Origin: Sciurus carolinensis
Lineage: Eukaryota > Chordata > Mammalia > Rodentia > Sciuridae
Assembly: GCF_902686445.1 (NCBI RefSeq)
Contig: NC_062220.1
Coordinates: forward strand, 116,670,643-116,734,642
DNA length: 64,000 bases
Direction: 5' to 3'
How positions within the stretch are numbered: the first letter of the stretch is position 1; every line of letters starts with the position of its first letter. Below the pieces are notes generated by a model. The model made no database searches and was not told the origin of the DNA. It worked only from the letters and a program-made list of their open reading frames with translations. A program made the translations under genes and the position numbers. This document shows, piece by piece, positions 54,061 through 64,000 of this stretch.

Positions 54061-55070
54061 TTAATTGAAATCCTTTCTTGAAAACTGAGGAAGAACAACC
54101 TGGGGATCTTGGTTTTTGCCGTGTTCTGGAAATGGGCAAGAGGAGCCATTATTCATCTATGACTTGTTCTGTTCCCCTTCTCATCTATAGCTTGTACTAT
54201 TCCTGGTTCTTCTATTTCCATAAAGCACATTTATTATAGCCCTACCTGCTAAGAGCTGTAAAAAGGACGTGCTAACAGATGTGGCTCCTGCCCTCTAAGT
54301 CTGAGGAGTTTATGTAATGAAGGCAGTGATGTAGTCAGAGCTAAAGGAGGTAAACGGCCTGTCTCCTATCCTGGGCTGAGTTTCCCAGGAGGGGGTGTGT
54401 TGTAGCCTCTATCCAAGCTGCTGGCATTACTCTGATATTCCATAAGAATTCACCAAAGAATACATGAAGTCGAATGTGCAAATTAAACGGATAGGCAAAC
54501 GTGCACTGCAAACCTCATCTACAGGCAGCTTCCATCATGTATAGGAATCATCTGGATTTTGTCCCTGCTTTCTCTACTTCCCAGTCAAGCCTACTGATTG
54601 ATTTACTCAGCATGGATCAGCTTCACAAGAGTAATCTTCCCTTATTTCTTTTTTAGATTACCAGGAACATATTTTATTAAAAAAAAAAAAAAAAAACAAA
54701 AAAACAAAAACAAGAACAATTTAATCACATTTCTGTCTTCTCCCTTTCTGCTTAAGAATGCAAGGCAGGAATGCAATTGCAGTGAAGGTCAGGGGTTCCT
54801 GCCCAGAGAAGGGGCTGTACTAATCTCACCCAACTACCCAGATGAAGGAAAAGAGCTGGGAATCACAGTAGAAGGGACCCAGGAAAGAAGGACACTTCTA
54901 CTTTGTCTGCAGTGGACCTGTGTATGAGGGGTTTATGTAACAAAGTCAGTGATGGAGGCAGTCTACATCCTCAGACCTTTGGATGGGCTAATGAATCATT
55001 TTAGAGCCATATTCCCACTAAGAGTTCCACTCCGTGCAAAACTGGCAAGGCAAAACTGGCAAGAAGAACA
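54061..55070. other. Unassigned intergenic DNA
   Basis: No gene recognised. An A-rich tract at 54679-54716 may be an old retroelement tail. Confidence 0.4.
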
Positions 55071-55074
55071 GCTA

Positions 55075-55460
55075 CTCTGGGCAAGGCACTGTGCTAAGCA
55101 CTGTAGAATGAAACATAAATGAGCGAAAAGCATACCTTTGCCCTCCAGGGGCCTCAAGTCAGTGTAACAGATTAACAGAATGTTCAGGAGCAATGGAAGG
55201 AGGAATTCAGAGGGGAGGAACCTGGGACTCCCTGGTGAGGGAAGAATCTGACAGGTGTCGAGAAAACAGGGGCTCAGGTTACAGGGTGGAAGGTGACACC
55301 CAGCAGAGTGGTACAGTGATACAAGGAACTCGGAAGACACACAGGAAATCGGAGATGGGACAATGAAGATGAAGAGTAAAGGGCAACCATTTAGAAAAAA
55401 TATGATCACAATCAGGGCTGAGGGAGAGCCAGAAGACAGTACTGTGAAGGAAAAAAATAA
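55075..55460 (-). mobile_element. L2-like fragment, reversed
   Basis: 'ctgggcaaggcactgtgctaagcactgtagaatgaaacataaatgagc..cctttgccctccaggggcctcaag' resembles reversed L2. Explains the 165-codon reverse frame here, which is pyrimidine-driven and not a gene. Confidence 0.5.
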
Positions 55461-57400
55461 ACAAATAAAGCAGATTTGGCACATAGAGGTCACATCTCAA
55501 GAGATATCCATTCAGTGAAGTGCAATGACTGCCTGATGAGGCACAAGGCAAGCAGTGTCAAGCTGCCTGCAGACTCATCAATGAGCTGGGGTCTTCCCAA
55601 TGATTAATGTCCTCTGCCAACTCACAGTCGAGCCCAACAATTTTCTTCCGGAAGTGAAAATGAAGGCCTGGCAGTTCCAGGACTTGCCATGGAACTTCCA
55701 CAGCTCAACCATATGCTGGTAGAAGGGAGGATGGGTCAGGCCTGTCTCCTTCCCAATTCAAGACCCTTTTCCATTGACCACTGTACTCCTTCCTCTCTGC
55801 CCCAAACCTCTACCCCCTCTTATGGGAAGGAGGCTGTGATCCCACAGCCTTTTCTAAGCACCTGAGCTAGGTCTAGGCCTTAGAATAAGGTCTTAAGCAT
55901 GACAGAGCCAAGATTTAGACTGAGGCTGAGGCTTAAGAGTCTGGATTTCAGTATGTGGCTGTGTGAGTATGGGGTGTGTATGGGGTACAGGTGATAACAG
56001 TTGAAGATGCCTGAATAAGATGATATGACATTGATGAAGGTATAGCAAGAAGGCTACTGAAGCAAGAATAGGAGGCTGTGTTTTCACCATGGTTAACATG
56101 AAGTAGCAATTGGATGCCGACTTGGTGAAACCTGGAGACAGTGTGGTTTGCTGGAACTGGCAGGGTAGTACTTGTCTCAGAAACCAAGGCAAGGAGTCCT
56201 GTTGGAGATAAGCAGCTAATTTGTCATTGGTGGAAGAGATCCCTTTCCCCAGGAAAAAAACCAACTGGATTGCACTTTGGTATAACTGCTGTCCAATAAA
56301 CAATGATTCCTTCCTACTATTCTTGCTAACAAACCTGAGTGCAATGACTTCCTGAAAAAAAAGGAGCATTTTGATCCCAATATTTCTGGTTCTAAGCCTG
56401 AAAGGAAAAAAGATTCAGTGCTGGGTTGTGATCACACGGGTTGTAATTCTGCCTGCCTCTGAGCTTCTGCACCCCTCACTACTCTTGGCAAGTCTTACTC
56501 ATTTAGCCTATATTCTCCTTTCCCACACTACCTACTTGGAGAAAGATCAGCCTCCATCCCAAGGTCAAAGAAAGGACAGTTTTGTGTTCACCATCCCTTC
56601 CCCTAAGCTATAGCAGGGTCTAGAAATGAGATGAATCGTCAGGAGCCAGTGTGAGCTGCCAGAACTCAGTATAAGACTAATTGTAATGACATTCTATGCC
56701 AAAAGCCGAAAGGAGCATCTTATAGTACAAAATAGGCAAATCTTAAATTCAAGTTAGCTTCTTCTAAGGAATAACAACAACAACAACTATGCATGTTTTT
56801 ATATTATCAATCTTGCATTTTCCTATGGGGAAAAATTTTATAAGTGTCACTTCAGGGATAGGGAATTGAAAGATGTAAACATAAAAATGAATTTTTGACA
56901 AGTAAATTTTTTGGGGGAGGGAACAGAGCATGTTGGTCCCCTCCCTAACACTCATTGCATTGTCCTGTCTTGCTCCTTCTGTAGGACGGCTGCTGTGGAC
57001 CAAGGGCTGAGTGAGGTGGGAGGGCTGAACAAGCTGTCACATAGCAACAGGCAGTGGAGCCAGGGCTGCTCTTGGGGTGGAGGTGCTGTGGGCTGGAGTG
57101 GCTATTGCACAGACATCCCAGAGACTAGGGTTTCCTGTGGTAGCTTTTTTACTCTCCATATTTGGAACTTCTAAGATAGATTTGAGGATTCTGGACAAGT
57201 AAAGGAAAAAAAAAAAAAAAAAGGAAAAAGAAGAAGTGTTTTGGATTTAATAGAAAAGCACACACATACAGAACACAAGCCTGTCAGATTTTTAAGGTTC
57301 TGAATTCACTATTACAGGAAACAGAACAAGAAGAGGTACGGAAGCAAGAAAATTGATTTTTAGATTTGAGTCTTTATTCCTTTAAACTAGGACTCTTTTT
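55461..57400. other. Unassigned intergenic DNA
   Basis: Nearly 2 kb without recognised repeats apart from a short (AAC)n at about 56770. The reverse 158-codon frame at 55893-56369 shows no domain. 55600-55700 has modest coding-like character on both strands but no identity. Confidence 0.35.
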
Positions 57401-57410
57401 TTTTTCCCCC

Positions 57411-57435
57411 CACAGTGGTAACCATGGCAACCAAC
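57411..57435. promoter_or_regulatory. Near-perfect RFX X-box
   Basis: GTAACCATGGCAAC at 57418-57431 is a near-symmetrical X-box fitting the RFX consensus (GTNRCC..RGYAAC). It follows a T/C-rich tract (57395-57412). RFX sites of this quality are typical of ciliary-gene promoters and enhancers; no such gene is recognised next to it. Binding is inferred. Confidence 0.5.
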
Positions 57436-58640
57436 AGAGGATTCTGGTGTTGAAGACTGGGTTACAACTGGTAGGGAAAACCATCAAGTCGCACAAAATG
57501 TCCTCTATTGCCAGGCCTGTGAACAATTCTTTGCTGTTACAGTGAGGGTGGAAGGCTCTGGGGTCTACAGAGGGAAGATTCCTTGTCCCCTAACATATTA
57601 TAACACTATAAGGAGCTGCCTGGCTTAAAATTGTTTGACAGGAACACAATCATCCTGCATTTTAAGACTATATAAATGGTTTTCTCCCAGCCATGCTGTG
57701 AAGCTAAATGAGAATTTGTGTATGAAGGAGACTCTGTAGACTCTATGTATCTCAGAATCTGGCAGGGAGAGGGGTCTGTGGGGCTCACACCTTATACGAA
57801 AATGTATTCCAAATTGTAAACAAAGAATCTGCAGATGGGCCTTTGGAAGTAAAGTTGTTTGCTCCTATAGGGCAGCCTATCTTATGAAAAGTGCAGGAAT
57901 ACTTGACTTGGAATCTGTTCCACCTGGCAAGACCTCTTCATCCTCTGAGCTGCTTGTCTGCATGACAAAGCCTTATATAGGCACAGGAAGAAAGCATCTC
58001 CCTTACATCCAAAGTTACTTATTTCACATTTATAATCTTTGAGGGCTTCTGATGTATTATCATCAACTCTTGCTTTTCATTCTGAAAAATAACATCTGTG
58101 TTCATTGGAGGATTTTTAGGAGCTATAAATATGCTCACCTACAATGAATGTATGGATATAAAGAGCGATGTGCCGTGTCAAGTAGAGCTCCTCCTGTGAT
58201 CTGTCCTAAACATGGTGGCCTAGGGCTGAGTGACAGGTTGGGATGGGTCCTATGTGCTCCCTTTCTGATTGACAACCCTGTTCCAGAGGGAATGACTCTG
58301 AACTGGGTCCTGCTGTCTTCTGAGCCTCCTCCCTGCTCTACTTTGTTTTCCTTGAAATGCAGGACTTGAGCCACATGCAGGGTTCCAGGAGCTGACACAT
58401 CACAGTTTTGCACAATAAGACACTATTTCCTGTTTTTTTTTTTTTTTTTTTAAATGCCCCCATTTTTGGTCTTTTTGTACAGAACAGCATATACAAGCCT
58501 TCTATGAGGTTTAAATCCTTGCAGCTCAGACTAGATAGGCTGGAGCACATGAAAGGAGGATGTGGGAAGATAGCAGTGCTGCCAGAGTTACAGTGCATGA
58601 CACCCTCTCTCACCCATGGCTCCAGGTCTTAAGATGACCT
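57436..58640. other. Unassigned intergenic DNA
   Basis: No gene recognised. A T-run (58433-58451) splits otherwise single-copy-looking sequence. Confidence 0.4.
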
Positions 58641-58644
58641 TCCT

Positions 58645-58800
58645 GAGTTAGCAAGGCAGCTCTAGCCAATCCCATTGTAGGAACAGGGAATTTGAGGCTC
58701 AGAAATATTAAGTGCTTTTTTCCAAGGTTACCTATCAACCAAGGGAAGAACTAAGGTGGGAATTTAGATGTCTTTGGGTCCTTGTACTAAGGCACTCCCT
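58645..58800 (-). mobile_element. MIR SINE, reversed
   Basis: 'ccattgtaggaacagggaatttgaggctcagaaatattaagtgc..aaggttacctatcaacc' follows reversed MIR. Confidence 0.7.
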
Positions 58801-59680
58801 TTTCACTAGCCTGTGTTGATTAGATATCCAGAAAGATGTCCTCGAGGGCAGGTATCTTACTGAGACAGACCCTCCAGAGGGAAGTAGCTCTTAGTATCTA
58901 ACAGTCTTGCTGCCCTCCTTGAGCAAGTATCTGATACAGAGGGGGATAAAGAACAGGGCTAGAAGAGGATCATCATATAAGTAGAAAAGGATACTCCAAA
59001 ATTGGGACCAACAAAAAAGTCACAGGAGGTGGCTTTCGATGTCAACCTTTGACCTAGTGGAAAGTACAGAAACAGTGTCATCTCTAAATTCTTTCAGACA
59101 AAAGGAATACTTTGCAAGGAGTGAACCCTCAAGAGCAGTGGCACACATCGTAATTGGCATGTTCACTGGCTCTAAACAGGCCCTGGACAGGAAAAAGTGC
59201 AGTTTTACTTCCCGATGAATACTTGAAAACTGAGGCGAGCACAAGCTCCTCCTCATAGCCTGTATTTCTGCAACTTCAGTGTTTCTTGTGCAAAGAAAGT
59301 ACTGGAGATAAGCTGAAACCCTTCATATTCTGTGGGATGTTAGAGCAACATCACAGCATACAGATTAAATTCTTCCAATTTTGTCTTGGATCAGGAATTT
59401 AATAAGCTGAAAGCACCAAATAAGAAAACAACCCACTCAGATTTGCTGAGAATAACATGATATAGAGTAGAAGATGATTGGTGGCCTTTGGCCAAAAGTG
59501 ACTGGCACTGACATGCAGAATGAGAGCTACTTCCTAGGAAACTTCCCAAAGTCATCTGTCTGAAGACCAGGCACAAGAGTTTAATGGTCCCTAAACACAA
59601 ACTCCCCATCAATATCATTTTTCTATAGAAGAGTGTCAGTTTTCCAGTTTTTGAGATACTTTTTTTTTTTTAACCATAAA
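58801..59680. other. Unassigned intergenic DNA
   Basis: No gene or clear repeat recognised. Confidence 0.4.
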
Positions 59681-59682
59681 GC

Positions 59683-59778
59683 TGATGTATACTTTATTGT
59701 ATTGGTGCATTATTATTGTATATAATAGTCGAATTTATTATACCATATTTGTACATGTGCATAACATAAAAACTGATG
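59683..59778 (-). mobile_element. L1 3'-end fragment, reversed
   Basis: 'tttattgtattggtgcattattattgtatataatagtcgaatttatta..gtacatgtgcataac' is similar to the L1 3' end at 38165-38250. Confidence 0.7.
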
Positions 59779-59799
59779 TATTCTTAAAAAAGAAAAGAA

Positions 59800-59930
59800 A
59801 AAGCGGGGGCTGTGGGTATAGGTTAGTAGTAGAGTGCTTGCCTAGCATCCCAGAGAACCTGGGTTCAATCCACAATACTGCCAAAAATAAATAAATAAAT
59901 ACATAAATAAAAATTTTAAAAAAGTGATAG
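59800..59930 (+). mobile_element. ID SINE with (AAAT)n tail
   Basis: 'gcgggggctgtgggtataggttagtagtagagtgcttgcctagcatcccagagaacctgggttcaatcc', then AAAT/ACAT repeats. Confidence 0.93.
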
Positions 59931-59974
59931 ATATGGATGTGGTTCTGGGATACAGATGAGATCTATGTCAAATG

Positions 59975-60110
59975 ATTTATTTTTTATTTATTTATTTATT
60001 TTTCATACAGGGTCTGGGTATGTTGCTGCTCAGGCTGGTCTCAAACATGGACACTCAAGTGATCCTCCCATCTCAGACTCCAAGTAGCTCACAACTACAG
60101 GTCAAACACT
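59975..60110 (-). mobile_element. B1-like SINE, reversed
   Basis: (TTTA)n, then 'cagggtctgggtatgttgctgctcaggctggtctcaaacatggacactcaagtgatcctcccatctcag'. Confidence 0.88.
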
Positions 60111-60116
60111 ATTTTA

Positions 60117-60246
60117 AAAAGATATAATCCAGGCACAGTAGTTCATGACTGCAGACCCAGATATGATGCAGAAGGATTACTTGAGCCCAGGATTTGGAAC
60201 TTTAGCCTGGGCAATATAGTGAGATCTATAAAAAAAAAAAAAAAAA
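60117..60246 (+). mobile_element. B1-like SINE
   Basis: 'atccaggcacagtagttcatgactgcagacccagatatg..ggattacttgagcccaggatttggaactttagcctgggcaatatagtgagat' with A tail. Faces the reversed B1 at 59975-60110, so the two form an inverted pair 6 bp apart. Confidence 0.9.
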
Positions 60247-60582
60247 CCAAACCAAACCAATCCAAACCACTGCAACAACAACAAAAAAGCAGTGTGACTT
60301 AAATATGATTATGTAAATAACTGAAGTGAATTACTTTTAGATTTTTTCCCCTCAGAAACACTCATAATATCAAACACACAACCATAACAACAAAACCAAG
60401 ATCTTTGATTTAGTCAAATAATTCCTAAGACAGTAAAAAAGTTTTTTTTTTTAATTTTAGGAAATATTTATCTTTATAAAACCTGATGCATAATAAATGT
60501 GGACATTGTATTAAAATGATAATTTACCTATATTAGAGTTTAAAAACCTTAAGGAAATAATGATAACATAGACTAGAAAGGA
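60247..60582. other. Unassigned AT-rich DNA
   Basis: Begins with the low-complexity (CCAAA)n-like 'accaaaccaaaccaatccaaaccac'. Nothing else recognised. Confidence 0.5.
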
Positions 60583-60662
60583 TCAGGGCTATAGCTGAGG
60601 GGTAGAACAACTTGCCTAGAATGCACCAGGCCCTGGGTTCAATCCCCAGTCTGGCTAGGAAT
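60583..60662 (+). mobile_element. ID SINE
   Basis: 'atcagggctatagctgaggggtagaacaacttgcctagaatgcaccaggccctgggttcaatccccag'; little tail. Confidence 0.92.
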
Positions 60663-60714
60663 AAAACCAGCTTTATTTATGAAATCAGATGGCTTTTTAG
60701 AGTAGTTAGACTAT

Positions 60715-60985
60715 TCTTTATGATACTATAAAGGTAGATGTATATCATACGTTTGTCCAAACCCACAGAATATACAATACCAAAAATGAACCCTAATGTA
60801 AACCATGGACTTTGGGTGATAATAATTTGTCAACGTAGGCTCATGACTGTAAGGAATGTCACTCTGGCGGGGGGATGCTGATATTGGGGGAGCCTGGCTG
60901 TGGGGAAGGAGGCTATCAGGGAAGATATGGAAATTTTCTGCTCAAATTTTCTGTGAGCCTAAAATTCATCTTAAAAAATGAGCAA
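60715..60985 (+). mobile_element. Old L1 (L1M-type) 3' end
   Basis: 'catacgtttgtccaaacccacagaatatacaataccaaaaatgaaccctaatgtaaaccatggactttgggtgataataat' and 'gagcctaaaattcatcttaaaaaatgagc' are the 3' end of an ancient mammalian L1. Confidence 0.85.
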
Positions 60986-61024
60986 TTATAGAACAAATGG
61001 TAAGCCAGAATTGGCCAGTTAAGC

Positions 61025-61165
61025 TGTATTTTGCCTCTACTTAATGCAATAGATTCCCTTCATTTATAGGGAGGAAACAGCAGTCCAAGAGGAGTGATCC
61101 CTTGGTCAAAATTGTGGAGTCAGAAACTCAGTCATCTGAGCCCCAGTCTTCAGATTTCAGTTATC
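61025..61165 (-). mobile_element. MIR SINE, reversed
   Basis: 'cttcatttatagggaggaaacagcagtccaagagg..ccttggtcaaaattgtggagtcagaaactcag' is reversed MIR. It mimics an exon between TATAG and GTGAGG, which I discount. Confidence 0.7.
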
Positions 61166-63270
61166 CACAAGAGAACACAGGGAGAAAGGTGAGGAAAAAA
61201 GTCTTGCTTTTTCAGTTTTGACCAGAAAGACATTAGTTCTAATATCTTTTCTCAGTAAGTAAAATATTAAGAAGTTTTCAACCACATGTCACCGAAGGAT
61301 TCTGGCTCAATACCAAACTTGCTCATCCTATCTGGGATCCCTGCTCAGAAATTCTGCTCAACCCAAGATAGCGATATTTTAAAGATGAGTTAGAAAATCA
61401 ACTTCCTGATCAGAATAAAGGCTTGAAATAGGTTCAGAAGTTAAAAAAAGGTCAGGACTCTGCTCTGCCTGCCTGGACACTGTCATATCCAGGGTTTATA
61501 TAAATTAAGGTCTGCTCTCATTGTCCCCCATCCTCATGAGTTCAATGGTTTCTCTCATCTGAAATAGTCATCTTAGACCTGGGTTCTGCAGGTAGAAGCA
61601 TGGAATGGCATTATCTCTGACAAGGGTAAAATGGCTCTTGAGTCAGCAGTTTTAATGAGCTGCTGTTGGGAGACAGAGGTGTGTCAGCTAAGGCACTGAA
61701 TAGCACCTAGTCAAACCAATATTCAGCTGCCAGGTGTATCACTTATCATTCTCTCAAAAGGAGAACGTATAAAATGGGGAAAGATCTGGATCTGGAGTTG
61801 GAAGCCATAAATCCTGCCATTTACTTGCACGTGTTTCTGAGAATGTAGCTCTGGTTTAGTTCTTTGTCTCCAAACTGAGGCGTGGCAGCTTGGTTGCTTC
61901 CCACAGCAGGGGTGAGGACCAAGTGAAACATGGCAGTGAAGGGATTACAGATGTCCTTTCTTGATTTCTCCTCTAGCAACCTCGCTTCTATTTCCTCTCC
62001 TCTCCCCCTGCTCCTAGTTTAAGCCAGGAGCTTGCCAATATTCAAGGTGAGGCCTGTGCATGACTCCATGAACACTTCTATTATGCTTAAGACACTTGGA
62101 ACTTTTACTTGGCTACTCTGATCCTACAAAGCTCAAAAAAGCTAACCTCTGTCTCTGCTTCATGTTCCTGATTCATGACACTGACAGAATTAGTCCTGTA
62201 TTTCACAGTTCGAATCACAGAAATCTTTGCTCTCTAGTCTTGAACACTGTATTCTTCTGCAGGTAAAAAGCGCCAATCAAAAATGAGGGTATTCCATAAA
62301 CATCAGCAGTGATTGTGTTCCTGTCAGTGAGCCTCTTTCATCTGGCATGTTAAGTTCAGCACAGGCCAGTCTAGAGAAGCCCAAGGGAGTAAACTGTTCA
62401 GCCAAGTGGTTATTTGTTTAAGACATCACTGGTTTCATACTTCAGAGGTCCGATCTAACAGCACAGATGCTTCCAGTAGGCTTACAGCGTTGACAAAGGT
62501 ATGAGCCCACCTGAGATGCAGCTTTCAGTGAAGTCATTCCTTGAGTTCCATGGAAAACAACTTATTCATCTTAGGGACATAGAGATATGTGGAGTCCAAT
62601 AAATATATTCAAATTCAGGGGAAGGGCAGACTAAGCATCCTTCACCCAGGTAAGAACTAGGGTACTATTAATGACCCAGGGAAGGGATCAGTGTCACTGG
62701 CAGAGAATGAACACAATCCCAGGAAGGAGACAGAAATTCTGCACAACAACTAGAACTGCCAGAGAATGAAGTGAGTGATCTTAGGAGTGAGTGCCATGTC
62801 AAGGGGTTTTCAAAGAGGAGCTTGCTTCTATTAACTGGGAGTGCTGAGGAAAAGGTGCAAGTGTTAGGGTTTGGATAAAGGTACTCTATCACCTCTCCTG
62901 ACCCTGATATGCAGCATGACATCAAGAAAAGAATGAGAAGTTTAGGCATGTGGCTTCTTCTTCCAGAGTCAGATGACCCTGAAGCTTCTTAGGTCAGCAA
63001 CATAGGGTCATAGTGATGGGGAAGTGGGAGCTACCACAGGTGAAGCTGGAGAGGACCAAGTGCCAACATCAGGGGTTTCAAAACAACTTTCCACTACTAA
63101 AAGCCAATTGAGAATAAGAAATATTTTAAAAGGAGCATATGAAATATAAACACAAAGACAAAAAATGAGCAGGTCACATAGGATACATAGGCTGTTTTCC
63201 TATCATGAATAATGTTAGTTTTTTTTCAGCCTGAGATGAAAAACCCAAACATTGAAGATTTAAAGATAAT
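61166..63270. other. Unassigned intergenic DNA
   Basis: About 2.1 kb. A MIR-like piece may lie at 61770-61900; otherwise no repeat or gene was recognised. If DEPDC5 ends close by, as the human gene order suggests, its 3'UTR would be expected at or beyond this end, but I see no coding exon. Confidence 0.35.
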
Positions 63271-63275
63271 AGATT

Positions 63276-63365
63276 AGGCTGGGATATAGTTCAGTGGGAG
63301 AGCACTTGTCTAGCATGTGTGAGCTTTTGAGTTTCAATTTAAAAACACAATAAATAAACACAATA
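63276..63365 (+). mobile_element. ID SINE, diverged
   Basis: 'aggctgggatatagttcagtgggagagcacttgtctagcatgtgtgagcttttgagtttcaattt' with an A-rich tail. Confidence 0.9.
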
Positions 63366-64000
63366 GATCTTTCTCACTTAAGTAAATGACAAAGTAAACT
63401 CTATATTCTAACCTGGAAAAAGACTGAGGAGAAACATCCCAAACCTAACACAAATGTCTGAGAGCTGTCATTGGACAGAATTAGCTGTAATAAGGTCACT
63501 TCAGATTTAAAAGGAAAAGAAACTCACTTCCTGTGGGAGGGGTGATGGATAAGGAGGCTGATGGAATAAAACTCCTCTGTAACAACCATGGGAGCTGTTG
63601 AAAAGCTAATTAAAGGATGCTTCCCCAGAAAACATACACACGTGCAAAATTCTACCTAGTTTCATATTCATTGAACCCCTAAAGCCCATACAGATCCCAG
63701 TGACAATACCTGTCCAGTCAACTAACTGCTGTGGATATAAATCCCTTTTTCCTTCCTACTTTCTCTTGGTTTTGAATACTTTTTTGACTTATTTTTTCTA
63801 TAGTCTGTCATTCTCTAAGCAATAAGAACCAAAGCTCATCTGAGATGATCTGAATCTCATCTTGAACAGAAGACTGTGGCAGCCAGGAGAGGATTTTTCC
63901 AGCCTATAGAAGGAGAGGACTTTGGAAAGGAGGATGTTTGAACAGACATTGTCAAGAGAGCCTCCAGAAGCTAAAAGATGCAAAGGTGACAATATTGGAA
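63366..64000. other. Unassigned intergenic DNA
   Basis: No gene or clear repeat recognised to the end of the window. Confidence 0.4.

Noticed and set aside
54996..55493. 165-codon reverse frame with a hydrophobic start
   Set aside because: Low-complexity pyrimidine-rich reading of a reversed L2-like stretch; no domain, no splice context.
55893..56369. 158-codon reverse frame
   Set aside because: No recognisable domain or conserved motif, and no promoter or splice support.
57436..57545. Short plus frame MSSIARPVNNSLLLQ after the X-box
   Set aside because: Fifteen codons then a stop, with no donor site; insufficient for a gene call.
61031..61190. Exon-like open frame on the plus strand between TATAG and AAG|GTGAGG
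   Set aside because: The sequence follows reversed MIR order (gagg-aaac-.. ggtca .. gagtcag), so the open frame and splice-like ends are by chance.

Overview
The window is nuclear DNA from a mammal, most probably a squirrel-family rodent (Sciuridae). The evidence is the repeat content. There are many tRNA-derived ID SINEs with the 'ggggctgggg..gctcagtggtagag' head, and several dimers in which a B1-like (7SL-derived) half is fused to an ID half (the MEN-type SINE known from squirrels). Around these lie the usual old mammalian repeats (L2, MIR, MaLR LTRs, MER5/MER20, Tigger). The ID and MEN SINEs make most bacterial-style ORFs meaningless here; nearly all ORFs of 60-220 codons are chance readings through repeats.

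One protein-coding gene is certain: YWHAH (14-3-3 eta), on the minus strand. Exon 1 (22142-22228) encodes residues 1-29 and sits in a CpG island. A 9.4 kb intron follows, and exon 2 (12122-12775) encodes residues 30-246. A 3'UTR of about 0.78 kb ends near 11340. The promoter region contains a palindromic CRE, a TATA-like element, an NRF1 consensus and, in the 5'UTR, two copies of the 7-bp GCCTGCA unit, which is polymorphic in human YWHAH.

The only other gene-derived sequence I can name is a processed pseudogene of a non-muscle myosin regulatory light chain (MYL12A/B), minus strand, 27545-28668. It has its own target-site duplication and was later split by a 5'-truncated L1 fragment with a second duplication.

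Layout. 1-11.3 kb: intergenic DNA downstream of YWHAH, with a small GC-box island (3.0-3.4 kb), a degenerate minisatellite (2.73-2.91 kb) and an RFX/CRE/CCAAT motif cluster (7.0 kb). 11.3-22.6 kb: YWHAH. 22.6-64 kb: DNA upstream of YWHAH, made of L2, MIR, ID and MEN, L1 and LTR pieces, with a few unique blocks: a CpG-retaining block with a CRE at 32.0-32.45 kb, a CCAAT/RFX cluster at 37.1 kb, an unassigned exon-like open segment at 53.44-53.55 kb, and a near-perfect X-box at 57.42 kb. In human the order is DEPDC5 - YWHAH - SLC5A1. I found no recognisable DEPDC5 or SLC5A1 coding exon, so both probably lie outside the window. I see no viral gene, CRISPR, operon or new multi-gene system. The items most worth checking are the divergent promoter of YWHAH, the 53.5 kb exon candidate and the motif clusters.
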